A DNA stretch of 64,000 bases from Hyaloscypha bicolor E (taxonomy: Eukaryota; Ascomycota; Leotiomycetes; Helotiales; Hyaloscyphaceae), in contig NW_020194555.1 in assembly GCF_002865645.1 (NCBI RefSeq), positions 2,072,288 to 2,136,287 of the forward strand, in the 5' to 3' direction. Under the pieces are notes generated by a model. That model searched no databases. It had not been told where the DNA came from and was given only the letters and a program-made list of their open reading frames with translations. Below are positions 1 to 11,015 of this stretch, in pieces. Both the position numbers and the translations under genes were made by a program. Position 1 is the first letter of the stretch; every line of letters begins with the position of its first letter.

Positions 1-1260
1 TACTCTGTAATAGAAGCCTTTGCAGTATTCGTCTTGTTTGCTTTAGTAAGCTTGCAAAAAGCAACCTTAGACGGGTTTTTTATATAAATTTTTGAGAATT
101 GCCGTATATATTTCGTAGTATAAGAAGTTGAAATTATATTAGGAGAAGCTTTAGGAGAAGTTTGCAGTCTTAGTAAAGCGATAGCTAATAAGATAATTAA
201 TAGTTAGTAGGGCTATATACCCGTCTTCTTCTAAGTAAATAAAATATTCGATTCAGATATACTTTTGTCCCAAGTAGGCTTGAAAATAGACCAAAATATC
301 CTTTTTATTAAGCAAGTAATATCCTTACTAGTATTTAAAACCCTATTAATCTCGGTAGAATAGTAAGTAGAAAATAATAAAAAATAACCTATATTTAAAG
401 GTTAAAAATAATATATTAAATATAGGGATAAAATAAGAAGTAGAATTTTAAGCCAATTATATATCCGAATAAACTCTATATTAATATAGCTAGAATACCT
501 ATCTATAATTAAAAGCCTCCTTCTATATCCTGCTTTTATATAGGTAGCAGGATTAAAAACTTGGGTAAGATATACTAGGCCCAGAGTATTAGATAATTAC
601 CTATTTATACTAGACGTAAACCAAGTATATTCCCTCTCTTTTAAATTATCTAACCAAATATCCTAAAGGTCCCCAGAAGTTCCTTTATAAATAAGAGCCG
701 GTAGAATCTTTATACTATTCGTATAAATAAAAGCAAGTAAGCTAATAAACTCTCGTAAGCCATCCTGCTTTGCTTTAGTAATTTTCCTACTATTATATAC
801 TTCTTTTATTATTATATGCTTTATTATATATATAATTCTAATTAAAAAATTCTTCTCGTCCTAATTATATATATTTTCTGCCATAATATTATAATCTTCG
901 ATTGCTTTAATTAACTAAATAGAAGAGAGGAATATTAGCTATTTTATCTATAAAGTAAGCAAAATATAGGGAAAATACTAAAATTAAACGCTACCAAATT
1001 AAAGAAGAACTAGCTATAGGGCCCATATTCCGATTTTATTCGCAAATTATTAATATTATATAAATAAAGGCTCTTTAGGCAAGATAAGTACCGGTAGATA
1101 AAACTAGCTATCTAATTCTTGTTTATATTGCGGCCAATAATCTCCTCTGTAAGGTTTCTGATAATCTGCGAGGTAGGAGGGAGTCTACGGACTATAAGCT
1201 TATTGATTTGACTAATTAAAGCCTCTTCTTACGTATTAGTAAGGAGTTTGTAGTAAAGGG
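1..1260. mobile_element. AT-rich degenerate transposon relic, probably RIP-mutated
   Basis: The stretch is strongly AT-rich and full of TA, TTA and TAATA steps, with no long open frame on either strand. Base composition changes abruptly near position 1200, where ordinary sequence resumes. An intact transposase N-terminus lies directly to its right in the minus direction, so this looks like the body of the same element with its coding region destroyed. The pattern fits repeat-induced point mutation, which turns C into T in duplicated fungal DNA. I infer the mechanism from composition only, because no unmutated copy is available for comparison. The element probably continues past the left edge. 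Confidence 0.75.
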
Positions 1261-1270
1261 AGGTTGCTTC

Positions 1271-1462
1271 TTATCTGGAGGCATATATGCCTTTATGCCT
1301 TCGCATGAGGGTTATACGCTCAATACCAAAATCCCTGGCCACTTGACTATAATTAAGGATCAATTGCCTATCTAGCGCATTAATCGCTTTCTCAATATCT
1401 TGTTCGCTGACCATTTTATCGAATTTTGAAGATGGAGGGGTAATATTTTGTGAGGTGTGCAT
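1271..1462 (-). pseudogene. Transposase N-terminal fragment with helix-turn-helix (Tc1/pogo-like)
   Basis: A 63-residue frame begins with a short Ser/Pro-rich leader. It then reads EQDIEKAINALDRQ, LNYSQVARDFGIERITL and MRRHKG, the form of a Psq/pogo-type helix-turn-helix at the start of fungal Tc1/mariner-like DDE transposases. The frame stops where the AT-rich relic begins, so the catalytic DDE core is missing. Upstream on the minus strand (about 1470-1530) lies a palindromic CGGCTAGCCGA block that may be part of the terminal inverted repeat. I read it as the 5' end of a dead element. The exact superfamily is not certain. Confidence 0.6.
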
Positions 1463-1555
1463 TCGCTTGGGGTGTGCATTGACTAGGGATCTCGGTTAGT
1501 GCATCGGCTAGCCGAGCACGTGCCAGGGGGGGCTTTGCTTGGGGGTTTTCCAGGT
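1463..1555. repeat. Possible terminal-repeat region of the transposon
   Basis: Between the transposase start and normal sequence lie a CGGCTAGCCG self-complementary core and short GTGCAT repeats. This is where the outer inverted repeat of a Tc1/mariner-like element would sit. The opposite end is outside the window, so pairing cannot be tested. Confidence 0.35.
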
Positions 1556-1930
1556 CAGCATGCAAGCCAGATCAGGAGATGATCCAATGTCTCAAACAAT
1601 CTAAGATGCGAATATATCTCCTCTCTGTCATCAACACACACCGACTCCATCATGGAACCCCCACAAGCCTTTTATGGCCGATATTAAAGTAGGACGGAAG
1701 AGGTACAGTCACGTGGATTCACCCTTATCAGCGTCCTCGATAAGGTTAAGCAAGAGGGAAAAAATCCCGATCCAAAGCGAAATCGGCCAGCGTCGATCTT
1801 CGCAGCTTATGCACGACTCCAATTGACCTGCAGAGCCTTTGCACACTCTTCACTCCACCTATTGCGGGGTCGCTGTCACTCTGACTATATCTTCAAGCAA
1901 TTAGGCTAATGCAGAGTCAATGATTTCACG

Positions 1931-2890
1931 ATGACCCGTCTCCCAGGGCTGGACAGTCCTGCACAAGGGATAGATACCCAGCCAGCACAAAAACCCATGT
2001 CTCCTATTACAAAGGTTGCGGAAACACCTCTGGTAGCACCCACGGTATGGAATACAAAGAATCTGGGTCTGCGGTTAGCGTCTGACTTTGTGTCGGGAGC
2101 GTGTGCTGCGACTCTTGTTGCTCCGCTCATCACTGTGATTGACAAGTGTGTTTTCCTCCCTCTCTGTTTTTTGAGTCACCGTTGACGTCCCTGCAGAGCA
2201 ATTATGCAGAATGCCTCCGGGCAAGCAACCCTCAAGGACTCCCTGAAAACCTCACTCAAAACCTTCCTCCTCCGACCTCACAGCCTCATCTTCTCGAAGC
2301 CCTTTGGTCTAATATGTATGCTGTACGGCGGCACCTACCTCACAGCCAATACCCTCGATACTCTCACTTCGACCGTTCAAAATAAGCCTGCTACACTCGT
2401 TACCAGCGGAACCGCCAAATTTGCTGCTTCCTCGACTGCAAATATTGGACTCTGCCTCTTCAAGGACCAAGCCTTTGCGAGACTGTTCGGGCCCGGTGGC
2501 CCACCTAGACCTGTTCCTCTGCCGTCGTATGCACTGTTCACGCTTCGGGATTGTATGACAATCTTTGCTAGTTTTAACCTCCCGCCTCTCCTCGGTCCCA
2601 TTATTAGCAGGAACATGAGCCAGGAAATACAGAAGAGTTTGAGTGGGCAGACGATAGCACAGTTCCTTGCTCCCGCTACCATTCAGATCTTCAGCACGCC
2701 TATGCATCTCCTAGGGTTGGATCTGTATAATAGGGGCAAAGAGGTCGGTTGGGGAGACAGATGGACGATCGTTAAGAAGAACTGGGGAGTTAGTGCTGTA
2801 GCGAGGATGTGCAGAATTGTGCCTGCCTTCGGGATTGGGGGAGTGGTAAATGGGAAGGTGAGAAAAGGGTTGATCAGCAAGTTGGAATGA
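1931..2890 (+). CDS. Mitochondrial-carrier-like membrane protein (fungal conserved)
   Basis: Two exons (1931-2145 and 2197-2890) join across a 51 bp GT-AG intron into 302 codons. The junction reads ITVIDKAIMQNASG and the exon sum is divisible by three. The protein has repeated hydrophobic segments, for example LASDFVSGACAATLVAPL near the N-terminus and FASFNLPPLLGPIIS in the middle. It resembles the conserved fungal sequence orphans distantly related to mitochondrial carriers, rather than a canonical carrier with three PX[DE]XX[KR] motifs, which I do not see. The likely location is the inner mitochondrial membrane and the substrate is unknown. It stands alone between a transposon relic and the finger-minigene cluster. 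The gene structure is secure; the family call is from general resemblance. Confidence 0.7.
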
Positions 2891-3071
2891 TTCGGCGTTT
2901 GAATAGACGTTATGTCAACTTTCTAGCGAGGTATCTGCGGCGTCTTTGAGGCCATTGCGGTAGAGATGGGACGGCATGTCTGCGGCGCTACGTTCATGAT
3001 AGATGAATTCCAAGGGGTGTAATTCTAATGCAGATTTGAAAGAAATCGATTCTCTAGCTCAACTCCTTGCG

Positions 3072-3379
3072 CTATCCTTCCCTTAAACTCCCGTCTCCCC
3101 CTAAATAAGATGCAAGTGCATTTTGGACTCGAATTTTACCTGATGGCATTGCCTTTTCCGTTTGTCGCTTTGGCTTCTTCTCTCGAAAGACTTGACACCC
3201 AACGCAAACCCAGTGGCCACACCTCAAGCACGTCGAGATCATGAGGGTTCTTTTTATCGCACTGCAGTCTGTCAGCATTGCTTATGGCAAATACAGGGGC
3301 TGACTTACTGGATGTGGAGAAGTGACTTCATCCTAGGCATGCAGAAAACCCAGTACCCAGTTGGTCCTTCACTTGACAT
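3072..3379 (-). CDS. Small Cys/His-finger protein (minigene family, copy 1)
   Basis: Exon 1 (3309-3379) encodes a start Met and the motif GYWVFC. A 47 bp GT-AG intron (3262-3308) follows. Exon 2 (3072-3261) encodes STCLRCGHWVCVGC, that is C-x2-C-x-H-x2-C-x2-C, followed by a basic tail. The joined frame is 86 aa and the exon sum is divisible by three. It shares the split layout of the copies at 44-46.6 kb and 62.9 kb: aromatic-Trp plus Cys before the intron and a CxxCxHxxCxxC cluster after it. Two deviations from the cleanest copies are visible. One Cys of the WxCC pair is Phe, and the Cys that starts exon 2 elsewhere is replaced by His. The cluster probably binds zinc. No function is known to me. 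Confidence 0.6.
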
Positions 3380-3642
3380 TTTTCTCTGCTCTGATTTTTA
3401 TTGCTTTGAGTTTGTTTTGTTATCAAACAATTACCTCGGTAGTATTTCTTTAACTGTTCCTGGGCTTCAAAGAAAGCTTTTGATAATGACCGATTCAAGG
3501 ATCTACGGATTACAAACGCTCGCCTCCGTGAATGGAGCTGTACTTGATTTCTCGATTATCTGAATCCATCTCTCTTTCAGACTCACGCATCCCCAGCCAG
3601 ACCACGGTTCATCATACTTACCCTTTGCACATTCATCTTTCA

Positions 3643-3930
3643 CCCATACAAGTCGTGCAGATGTCGCAATTCTTCTTCATCGGAATAGGCTCTGCCGCCA
3701 GGCAGTTCCAGCAACCCATGTGAGAACATTTCTGGCTGGTCGTCTTGAAGAAACTCCTTCGTTAAGATTTAGGCACGACTGGGCACAAGCTGAGTCTGAG
3801 CATTAGAGAAGACACGTGACCTGTCCTTACAGATACCTTCTCGCTATAGTAATAGACGTTGCAGCAAATCCATTTCGCCCTCCTCCAGCGAATGTAACCC
3901 TCGTAGTCAGGGGTTCCTTTGATCGTCTAA
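3643..3930 (-). pseudogene. Cys/His-finger minigene, degenerate copy 2
   Basis: The minus strand holds AKWICCN at about 3855-3880, followed by a GTAAGG donor at 3830. Further downstream it encodes KCSHMGCWNC and a second pair NCDICTTC, ending at a stop at 3643-3645. The order and spacing match the family, but the Cys expected three residues before the first CSH Cys is Ser. The two halves do not join in frame with any obvious GT-AG pair, and no start Met sits in frame ahead of WICC. I treat it as a decaying copy in tandem with the gene at 3.1-3.4 kb. A further small exon could rescue it. Confidence 0.45.
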
Positions 3931-4432
3931 CCATGTCGCGTCTGTTCCTTGACCTGACATCTTGGAACAGATAATTAGTGAACGTTAAATGCTGCAGCTT
4001 GCGATTGAGATTAAGTTATATTTTGAAGTTCTCAAAGGACAGCTGGAAGGCTTTTAACACTTGTTAGCATGTGATCCGTTGCTCATTACTATACGTTTAT
4101 TGTCTTTGGAGACATTTGCTCCAACCTACGCTGCTCTTATAATTTTCCAAGATTGAGTTCCCGCCTTGCTAGGACTATTCTGACCACTCAAGGTTGGGAT
4201 TCAGTGTTGATTGCACAGAGGCGTGGTCGAGCAATGGCGATGAAAGAGCTCTGAATGTTTCGGCTTCAGTCCTTCGACTCTCCAATCTCACTCGCCGACC
4301 ACACCGCCCTCCTTAACGTTCCACCTGACCAGCTACAACCAACCCCAGCAAACACTTCATGCGTCCTACTTCCACGCGTTTTTCTTCAAGCCCTTAGACC
4401 CCCCGGCGGAAGCGGCAACGGCAATGACTCAC

Positions 4433-4745
4433 CCTACGGAATTCGGCCTCAGTCGGACATGTAGTGCATCGACTATGTCCACAGCTAACGCAGAGAAAGT
4501 TGTGCCATCCTCCTTCGTTGTTGTGGAAGTACTGTAGGTACATTAGGAAAATATGTGGATCACATGCTTGGGCCGACTCACCTGTTGGTTCTTTTTTCCG
4601 TCATTTAAGCGGCAGCATATTCATCGCTGTGGGGTTGTCAGGCCACCGAGGCGTTGTAGTTGTCCTCCTATTGGCGTTGATGTTGGTAGGGAGGCGGGCT
4701 GCTGCTTTGGTGTTGGCATTGCGAGCTGCGGCCATGCTCACGCTC
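4433..4745 (-). pseudogene. Cys/His-finger minigene, degenerate copy 3
   Basis: One exon (4433-4531, minus) encodes FLCVSCGHSRCTTC, a clean C-x2-C-x-H-x2-C-x2-C. It is bounded by CTACAG and GTGAGT splice signals. A 50 bp intron separates it from an upstream exon ending CAACAG|GTGAGT at 4582. In the frame that joins correctly, that exon reads ICCRLNDGKKNQQ. The codon before ICC, Trp in other family members, is TGA (4621-4623). A possible start Met lies near 4735 but in another frame. The W-to-stop change and frame break suggest a dead copy. Alternative splicing of the N-terminal part cannot be excluded. Confidence 0.5.
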
Positions 4746-4749
4746 TGAT

Positions 4750-5936
4750 GTGCTGATCGCAAGGTGGAAATGGAACTAAAGCTCTAAGAGCGGAAATGAG
4801 ATATTAAGTACGGACTTGGAATCACCGGCAACTTCTCGCGAATGCCATGTGGCTTGGGACCAGTTCATTGATCGTATGTTTCCATACTGATTCACAATTA
4901 AGGAAGTCAACATCGTTTCAATTCATGCCTGTCTATGATTCAAGTGAACCGTAAACTAATACCCTTCTCTAGCCTCCAAATCCTCACCAAGTCTCCTCTA
5001 TGTTCAAGTATTTATAGTATGCAGTCCCCGCAAGCACCCCTACAAAGAAAGTATGGCGGAGGGTGAGTCCTGGACTTCTTCTTCCGCCACACGAGAATAC
5101 GATCAACCCTCTCTATCCGCACCAACTGATAACAGAAACAGTATCTAAAGTGTTGACATAGAGAGCAGGTATAGCGAAGGGCGTCGTTGCGTGTTAGGTA
5201 TTTTTAGGTGTTAGCTTGAGGTGTGAGGAGGAGGTGGCCTTGCCTCGAGCTGATTGATGTGGCAGCATAATCATGGTCAGCTGAGGTTAAATGCCATTTC
5301 TAGTTGTTCTTGACGTTGGAGCTGGGTCATGCTTGATCATGGGGTTGTTTCAGAATCGAAAATCCTTTAGTGCCTCTCTTTCTCTTTGATAGCCACGTGC
5401 TTTGAGAATCGAAATTAGGCAATGCGATCAAGCTTCTCTCGAAATAATTGCAAGGCCAAGCTAAGCACTGTGGCTTCATGGGGCTTGGAGGTAGTGTGAT
5501 CTGGCGCCCCTTGAAGAGGTCTTATAAATCAAGAAATCAAATAGCAATGTCCAGTTGTCCTAGAGTAGAGACGGAAGGGCTCATACTGTGATTCCGCAGA
5601 TTTGTGAAAAATGATTGATGATAGATGGATGGTGGTTGAACGAAGCCCCCCGGAATTGGGGGCGGACAAATCTTCCGCAAAAAGACTTGCTGGTCTGTGC
5701 GGCAACACCAAACCCTATGCCTGGATTCATACTGCATGTTGAGGACACACTTGACCGGATCTGCTCAGAACCAGCTCGGGGCCTCCCACGATCTCCCACG
5801 ACCGGTCGATGATTATCCAAGATAACTCGTCACTGCCCTCGGTCTTCTTGCCCTGCGATCGAGCTCCTCTACCCGAACAGGCCGCATGGCAGCTCTTCTC
5901 TCGGCGTAAGCTCTCGATGAGCGTGGGACGCACGCA
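4750..5936. other. Intergenic, no supported gene
   Basis: Only short overlapping frames without recognisable domains occur here. Several frames near 5530-5930 are shadows of one another. I see no tRNA or clear repeat. The last part is presumably the promoter of the gene starting at 5937. Confidence 0.6.
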
Positions 5937-8043
5937 ATGCCTCTCCCACCACGGTTATTTTCTGGTGACGAAGAGCTAGGAAAAAAGGATGATGACCACA
6001 GACGGGGAGGCAGGACGCCAATGGGGCTTGCCTGGCAGCATCGACGAATACCCCATGGGCCACATCGGAGGACTTTGAAAAGGCTTGCTTTGGGTATTCT
6101 TGCATTCATCGTACTCTACTATTTTTTCAAGAATATGCCAACGGACCTAGAGAATCCAAGACAGAGACCGAACTACGGCTTCCCTGCTGGTCCAAATGCA
6201 CCTCCACCAAAATCACCCCAAGGCGAAGACTCGCGGTCAAAACCCGGCCATGAAGGAACAGCAGAGTCTGTGGCACACGATTTCAACGGCCCTATTAAGT
6301 TTTACCACCTTGCCTCGACCCTGCATGCAGTTTCTAAGACGAGAGGCGCGGAATTGATAAATCACAACGTCCTCTTCGCCGCTGCCAGTTTGAAGAGTGC
6401 CGCGAGATTACTGCCCATTGCTTGCGATATGGCTATTCGAGAGAGAAACTATGTACATTTTGCGCTTCTGGGAAGGGATGACATTTCTATGGATATTTTG
6501 AGATCGGTCAATGGCATAACGAAGGAATGCAAGATCATATTTCATGGTATGCTCGAGAAAAGTTTTGCATGGAGAGATCTTAACTTTGTTTACAGATGGA
6601 CGGCCGGACTTTTCTCTTCACAGCACAGATTTCCGGATGGAGGTCGCGGCCTCGGCTGCTTTTAATCACATTAACACCTTCATACATCCGCAAGCAACGT
6701 TCGTTGATGCATCTGGGGAAGAGGAGATATGGTGTCTGAAGGGTATTAAGGATCGTGCGGTTACTGCTGGGAGGACGGTAATCGACCTTCCTGGAAATGC
6801 GGAGCAAAATCTAATGTGGATTACAATGCTGGACAGTTCTTCACTGAGTTGTATGTTGCCCTCTCCTTGTTGGGGCTATTTGCTGATCCGTGCAGCCTGG
6901 AATAAGGTTACCATTGATATCGTTGTTCATGCTCAGTCATCGTCTTCTGGATCTCTGATGAGATTGCTGAACTCTTTAAAGAAGGCCGATTTCTTCTCCT
7001 CCGCCCCACCACGATTGACAATCGAGCTCTCACATAATATCGACGAACCATCCCGCCAATACCTTTCACGCTTCAAGTGGCCACCAGCCGCACAAAACAC
7101 TGGAAGTCTACTTACATTGCATCACCGAATTCCACAACACGGACTTTCAGCAGAAGAGAATTCGATCCGAATGCTCGAATCTTTCTGGCCTTCTGATCCG
7201 TCTACGTCACACATTCTTGTCCTTTCTCCTCAGATAGAACTCTCGCCATTGTTCTTCCATTATCTGAAATATAGCTTACTCGAATTCAAGTACTCTTTCA
7301 GCAGAATAGATTACCAGCAGAATCTCATGGCTCTCAGCCTTGATATTCCGTCGAATTATCTAAACGACTCGACTTCATTCGTTCCCCCTTTGACGAATAT
7401 AACCAAGGGGTCAAATATTATTGCCAAAGGTATTAGTCCTTTTCTATGGCAAGCTCCAAACAGTAATGCTGCATTGTATTTTGGCGAGAAGTGGGTTGAG
7501 CTGCACGATTTCGTTGCACAATCTCTTTCGTCTGAGCATGCCTTACCGACCCCGACAACATTGAATAAGAAAGAAGTTAGCAAAACGTATCCTTCATGGC
7601 TTGAACATGTCTTGAAACTTGCCCGAGCTCGCGGGTACTGGACGATATATCCGAATTTCGAGGATTCGGATTCCCTGGCAACGTTGCATAACGACTTGTA
7701 TCAACCTCCTGAGGAGTATAGAGAGGAAGCTGAGGAAGAGGCTTCAGACGGGGAATTGACTGCTGATCCGGCGAAGCATTTGTCGCTCAAACATGCCGAG
7801 ACTGCTTTGATTACAAAATCTCTTCTGAGTATGTTGCCATTCAAGGGAGAACTGCCTAAGATTGCGGGTATGCCTTTGTTGAGCTGGGATGGGAGCCCGA
7901 CCACTGTAGAAGATCTTAAGCAACATGCTGTTGAGTATTCCCGCGTATTTAGAAGAGAGATTGGCGGGTGCGATGAGGGCGCGCCTGAGAAGATCCAGGA
8001 AGATTTCAGGGCCCGCGATTTGTTCTGTTTACATGATCTATGA
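5937..8043 (+). CDS. Type II membrane putative glycosyltransferase (fungal family)
   Basis: Three exons (5937-6546, 6596-6850, 6896-8043) give 670 aa. The junctions IIFH|DGRPDF and SSLS|SWNKVT restore the conserved reading, and the exon sum is divisible by three. Introns are 49 and 45 bp. The N-terminus is basic, followed by one membrane anchor (LALGILAFIVLYYFF, about residues 48-62) and a Pro-rich stem, the layout of a Golgi/ER type II enzyme. The lumenal part resembles the widespread fungal proteins annotated as putative glycosyltransferase 2. I do not see a single diagnostic DXD motif that fixes donor or linkage. An acidic stretch (EEYREEAEEEASDGE) lies near residue 570. The 45 bp intron keeps the frame if retained, so a variant 15 residues longer is possible. 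Confidence 0.75.
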
Positions 8044-9300
8044 TGTACAAATTATATACCACAATGTATAAATGAATTATCATCAATGCTCGTTTAAGGT
8101 CCACTCACTCACGACGATCGTGATCTCTCTCCTGCCCATTCTTTGCGAGAGACAACGCATACGATGTCGCAATCCAGAACGGACTTCTGCTCAAGTGTCA
8201 GCTTCCACTCTCATTCTCAGGGAAGACGCTGACCGGATAACTGCGATCACCAGAAGCCAAAACAAAACACCATTATTCAACTTCCGATGCCACAATAAAC
8301 CATTCACACTTGCCCCAAACAATGGTCCGATAACCACCACACATTTGAATTTCTGGAGATTCCTGAAACTGGACGAACTCAAAAGGTCCGGAAAGAAGGC
8401 TGTATTCATGAAGTATAGTCATGAGCTTGACGGATATGGTGAGTGACGGCGTCTGCAATATTCTCGGACTTATTTGAGGCTGTGTGGAGTTTAAGATTGG
8501 AAATTTCCAATAGGAGAACGTTATCAGCTGGCCGTTCATGGGAAGGAACCGAGTAGAGCCAGATTTCTAGGTTGGCACTGATGAGGAATTGAGTGGAATA
8601 GAGTTCGAGAACAGAGATACTTTCCATGTTGTGAATTTTGAGTTGGGTGTATTTCGGATATGTAGGACTAAAAGGGGGTTCCATGAGGCATCCACTAGGA
8701 TTGTTTAGATGAAAATAGTGTTGGTCTACTTATTAGAAGCTCCAATTAATAAGTACAGGGCTCAGAGAAGAAAACCCGATGAGAATAAAACTCTCACTTA
8801 TTATAATAAGTGAAGGGATCCGGTTCCCAGTCTGGCGCCTGTCCCCAGGCCTCTAGTATACATCTCAGTGACGATTCCAGGGCCAGAATAAAACAGATAA
8901 CCTCAATTGATATGCTTCGCTTTGCGGGTCGGGAATTCAAATTCGTTCATTAAGACAAGCTCGAAAGAACCTAGGTCGGGAGCAACAGATAACTTAGGAC
9001 CGGTGCTCCAAATCTGTTTAATCAATTGACAAACAAATATACTACGCCTCAACTTGTATATTTGGAATTTATGATTCCGAATAATCTGAGTGGCAGACGA
9101 CACCAGAATTGTTTGGCTGGCTCCGCGTGGCTTGGACCCCTTGCAAGGTTCAAGTTATTCAGCACATCCCTTTAATTTTTTGGCGTTGATTTCTCGCTAG
9201 AAGACCAAAAAAAAAAAGGAAATCAACCATACCAAAGAACCTGAAACACTGGCAAGACCGAAGCAGAGTGTATTGCATACGTAAAAACGGGCCCGAAAGG
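8044..9300. other. Intergenic with short palindromes, no supported gene
   Basis: Frames at 8072-8446 (+) and 8273-8684 (-) overlap and lack recognisable domains. Two palindromic modules sit at 8728-8812 and are listed separately. Nothing else is supported. Confidence 0.5.
8728..8812. repeat. Two neighbouring palindromes sharing ACTTATTA
   Basis: Positions 8795-8812 form a perfect 18 bp palindrome (CACTTATTATAATAAGTG). About 45 bp upstream, TACTTATT and AATAAGTA flank a 13-nt loop. Both modules use the same ACTTATTA/TAATAAGT core, so they could be a MITE remnant or a dimeric regulator site. No function can be assigned. Confidence 0.5.
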
Positions 9301-9322
9301 AGCAAAAAATTCAGAAGCATAT

Positions 9323-9464
9323 GATCAGGCTGGGGCTCGATCCCAGGACCTTCTCGGCATTGAAATTAACATTTCTGTTAACGAGACTTTTCGCGAATTA
9401 GTTGTTGAAGATGAGGCTGGATCGGTTTGGGCTCACTGTGATAACCAACTACACCTAGTGACTG
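9323..9464 (-). repeat. tRNA-like relic with split body
   Basis: Read on the minus strand, 9438-9455 is a good D-arm/A-box (GGTGTAGTTGGTTATCAC) and 9330-9346 is a T-arm hairpin (CTGGG-ATCGAGC-CCCAG). Between them, TCTCG and CGAGA could form an anticodon stem around TTAACA, which would suit a Val (AAC) tRNA with an intron. About 50 extra bases separate the D arm from that stem, and the acceptor halves pair poorly. It is therefore a tRNA pseudogene or tRNA-derived repeat rather than a working tRNA. More A-box-like and B-box-like fragments occur to about 9750. Confidence 0.45.
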
Positions 9465-10236
9465 TAAGCATGTGAAGCGTGTCAAAGTGTGCAGGCAACT
9501 AACCACCCGACCATTTAACTTGGGTGCAGACGGCTTATTTCATATTATAAAGTCCATTCAATCAAAAGAAAGCAACTAAAGGAAAGATCTGGGCCCAGAT
9601 CGATACCTAGCCAATGAAGGGCTTGACTCGGACACGCAAACTTACATAAGCCACACCAGAAAGGTGACTCAAGGGTTGAGAAGGTCACCATAGCTTACTA
9701 ATCCAAGCTATTTCGAGGCATGCTCGGCATGAAAGCTAAAACTCAGGGGACATCGAATCAGTGTCGATTTTCAAAACATGGGGGAGAATCTAATAACTAT
9801 CGTTGAGAATCTGTTCAAGAATTTAATCCTCTACTAATTTGTGAGAACTAATTTCACGAGAAATACCGAAGACTGAAAAATGGCATTCATTGCACAAGAA
9901 GGACCGAGATACGTGGATTGCCAAATCATACACAGAGAGAGGATACGTCATTTGAGGAGATGATACTGCACATTATTATAAGGGGCCGAAACGAGGGCTA
10001 TGGCCATAGTGGCCATGAATGCTCTACAGAGACTCGGGGTTTTCCCCCAGGGTTATCGGAGAGCCAAGCCCGAAGTGTCATCCAAGAAGAGTCTTGATCT
10101 CGAACAACAGTACTCAGCTTCGTGGCTCCGCAACAGTGAGCTAAAAACACGGAGCAATCTTCTCAACCTGGAATAGCGGCTGGAGCTGGAATCTCAGCTA
10201 AGACAATCACGATTATGCCCTAGATCCCCCAACATT
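9465..10236. other. Gene-free stretch with further tRNA-like fragments
   Basis: On the minus strand, around 9500 there is a TGGTCGGGTGGTTAG A-box-like string, and around 9600 a GGTATCGATCTGG B-box-like string. Neither belongs to a foldable tRNA. No coding frame is supported. Confidence 0.4.
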
Positions 10237-11015
10237 TTACAATCCGCCCGAGCCAGCTGCCATGCCACCATAGACCTTGATATGCTCGGCAAGCAGAGCC
10301 AAAGATCTGACGGTGAGGAAATTGAGGTATAAGCATTTCATTTTCCCGTATGATTGCGGCAGCGGAAGCATCGCTGCACCAACATCATGCCATCCCTTTC
10401 CATGCAGAGCCAGGCGAGGAGCATGCTGAGGCCAGCCACCCACCATCTTCTCCGCCGACGTCCACCAAGTCGCATCATCAAAGCTGCGAAACTTATTCAA
10501 ACCCTCGTCGGAACGAGCGTAAGGCCATGTCGGGCTCTTAACCAGCTGGATATATACAACGGCGGAAGCTACGCATCTTGCTTTGGCAGAAAAGTCCTCT
10601 TGGACATGACTTACGAGATGGGTGGATGATATATATTGCAAGGAACCGAACACTACTGTACTGAGTTGGGTGAGTCAACAGCGGTGTGCAAATCTTGCAC
10701 TCTCGCTTCTTTCTTCAGGATGGCTGCTGGTTTAGTGCTGAGACGGCTGCCATCCACAATTGTAACATCATCTCTCTCAAGCCGGCTGCTAAGGATGGCA
10801 CGTTGGAAATGCGGTAAAGTAACAAAGGTTGACCACTGCTGACCTTTTGAGTCGTGCAATGGTACCGCCATCCTGAGCCCGAAGCGTGGTCCTCTTGAGC
10901 GCACTCCGTATTCCATGGACCTTTGGAACCACGAAATATTAGCGGTTTTAGATTCAACAGCGATGCTCGCTCCGACATCGACGTTTCCGTTCTCTGTGCT
11001 ATTTGTGTTAATCAC
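10237..11015 (-). CDS. Hypothetical gene, possibly two exons or broken
   Basis: Two consecutive minus-strand frames (10653-11015 and 10237-10653) have protein-like composition. The second can be improved by removing a GTAAGT...CCAG intron at about 10543-10614, giving a continuous reading through WWTSAEKMVGGWPQHAPRL and LYLNFLTVRSLALLAEH. The first frame ends at a TAG just before the second begins, and I find no good intron joining them. I do not recognise a domain. It could be a small gene with unusual splicing or a pseudogene. Confidence 0.3.

Noticed and set aside
8072..8684. Small hypothetical genes on both strands
   Set aside because: Overlapping frames in opposite directions without domains or splice support.
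9323..9464. Functional tRNA-Val
   Set aside because: Acceptor halves do not pair and about 50 extra bases interrupt the body between the D arm and the anticodon stem.
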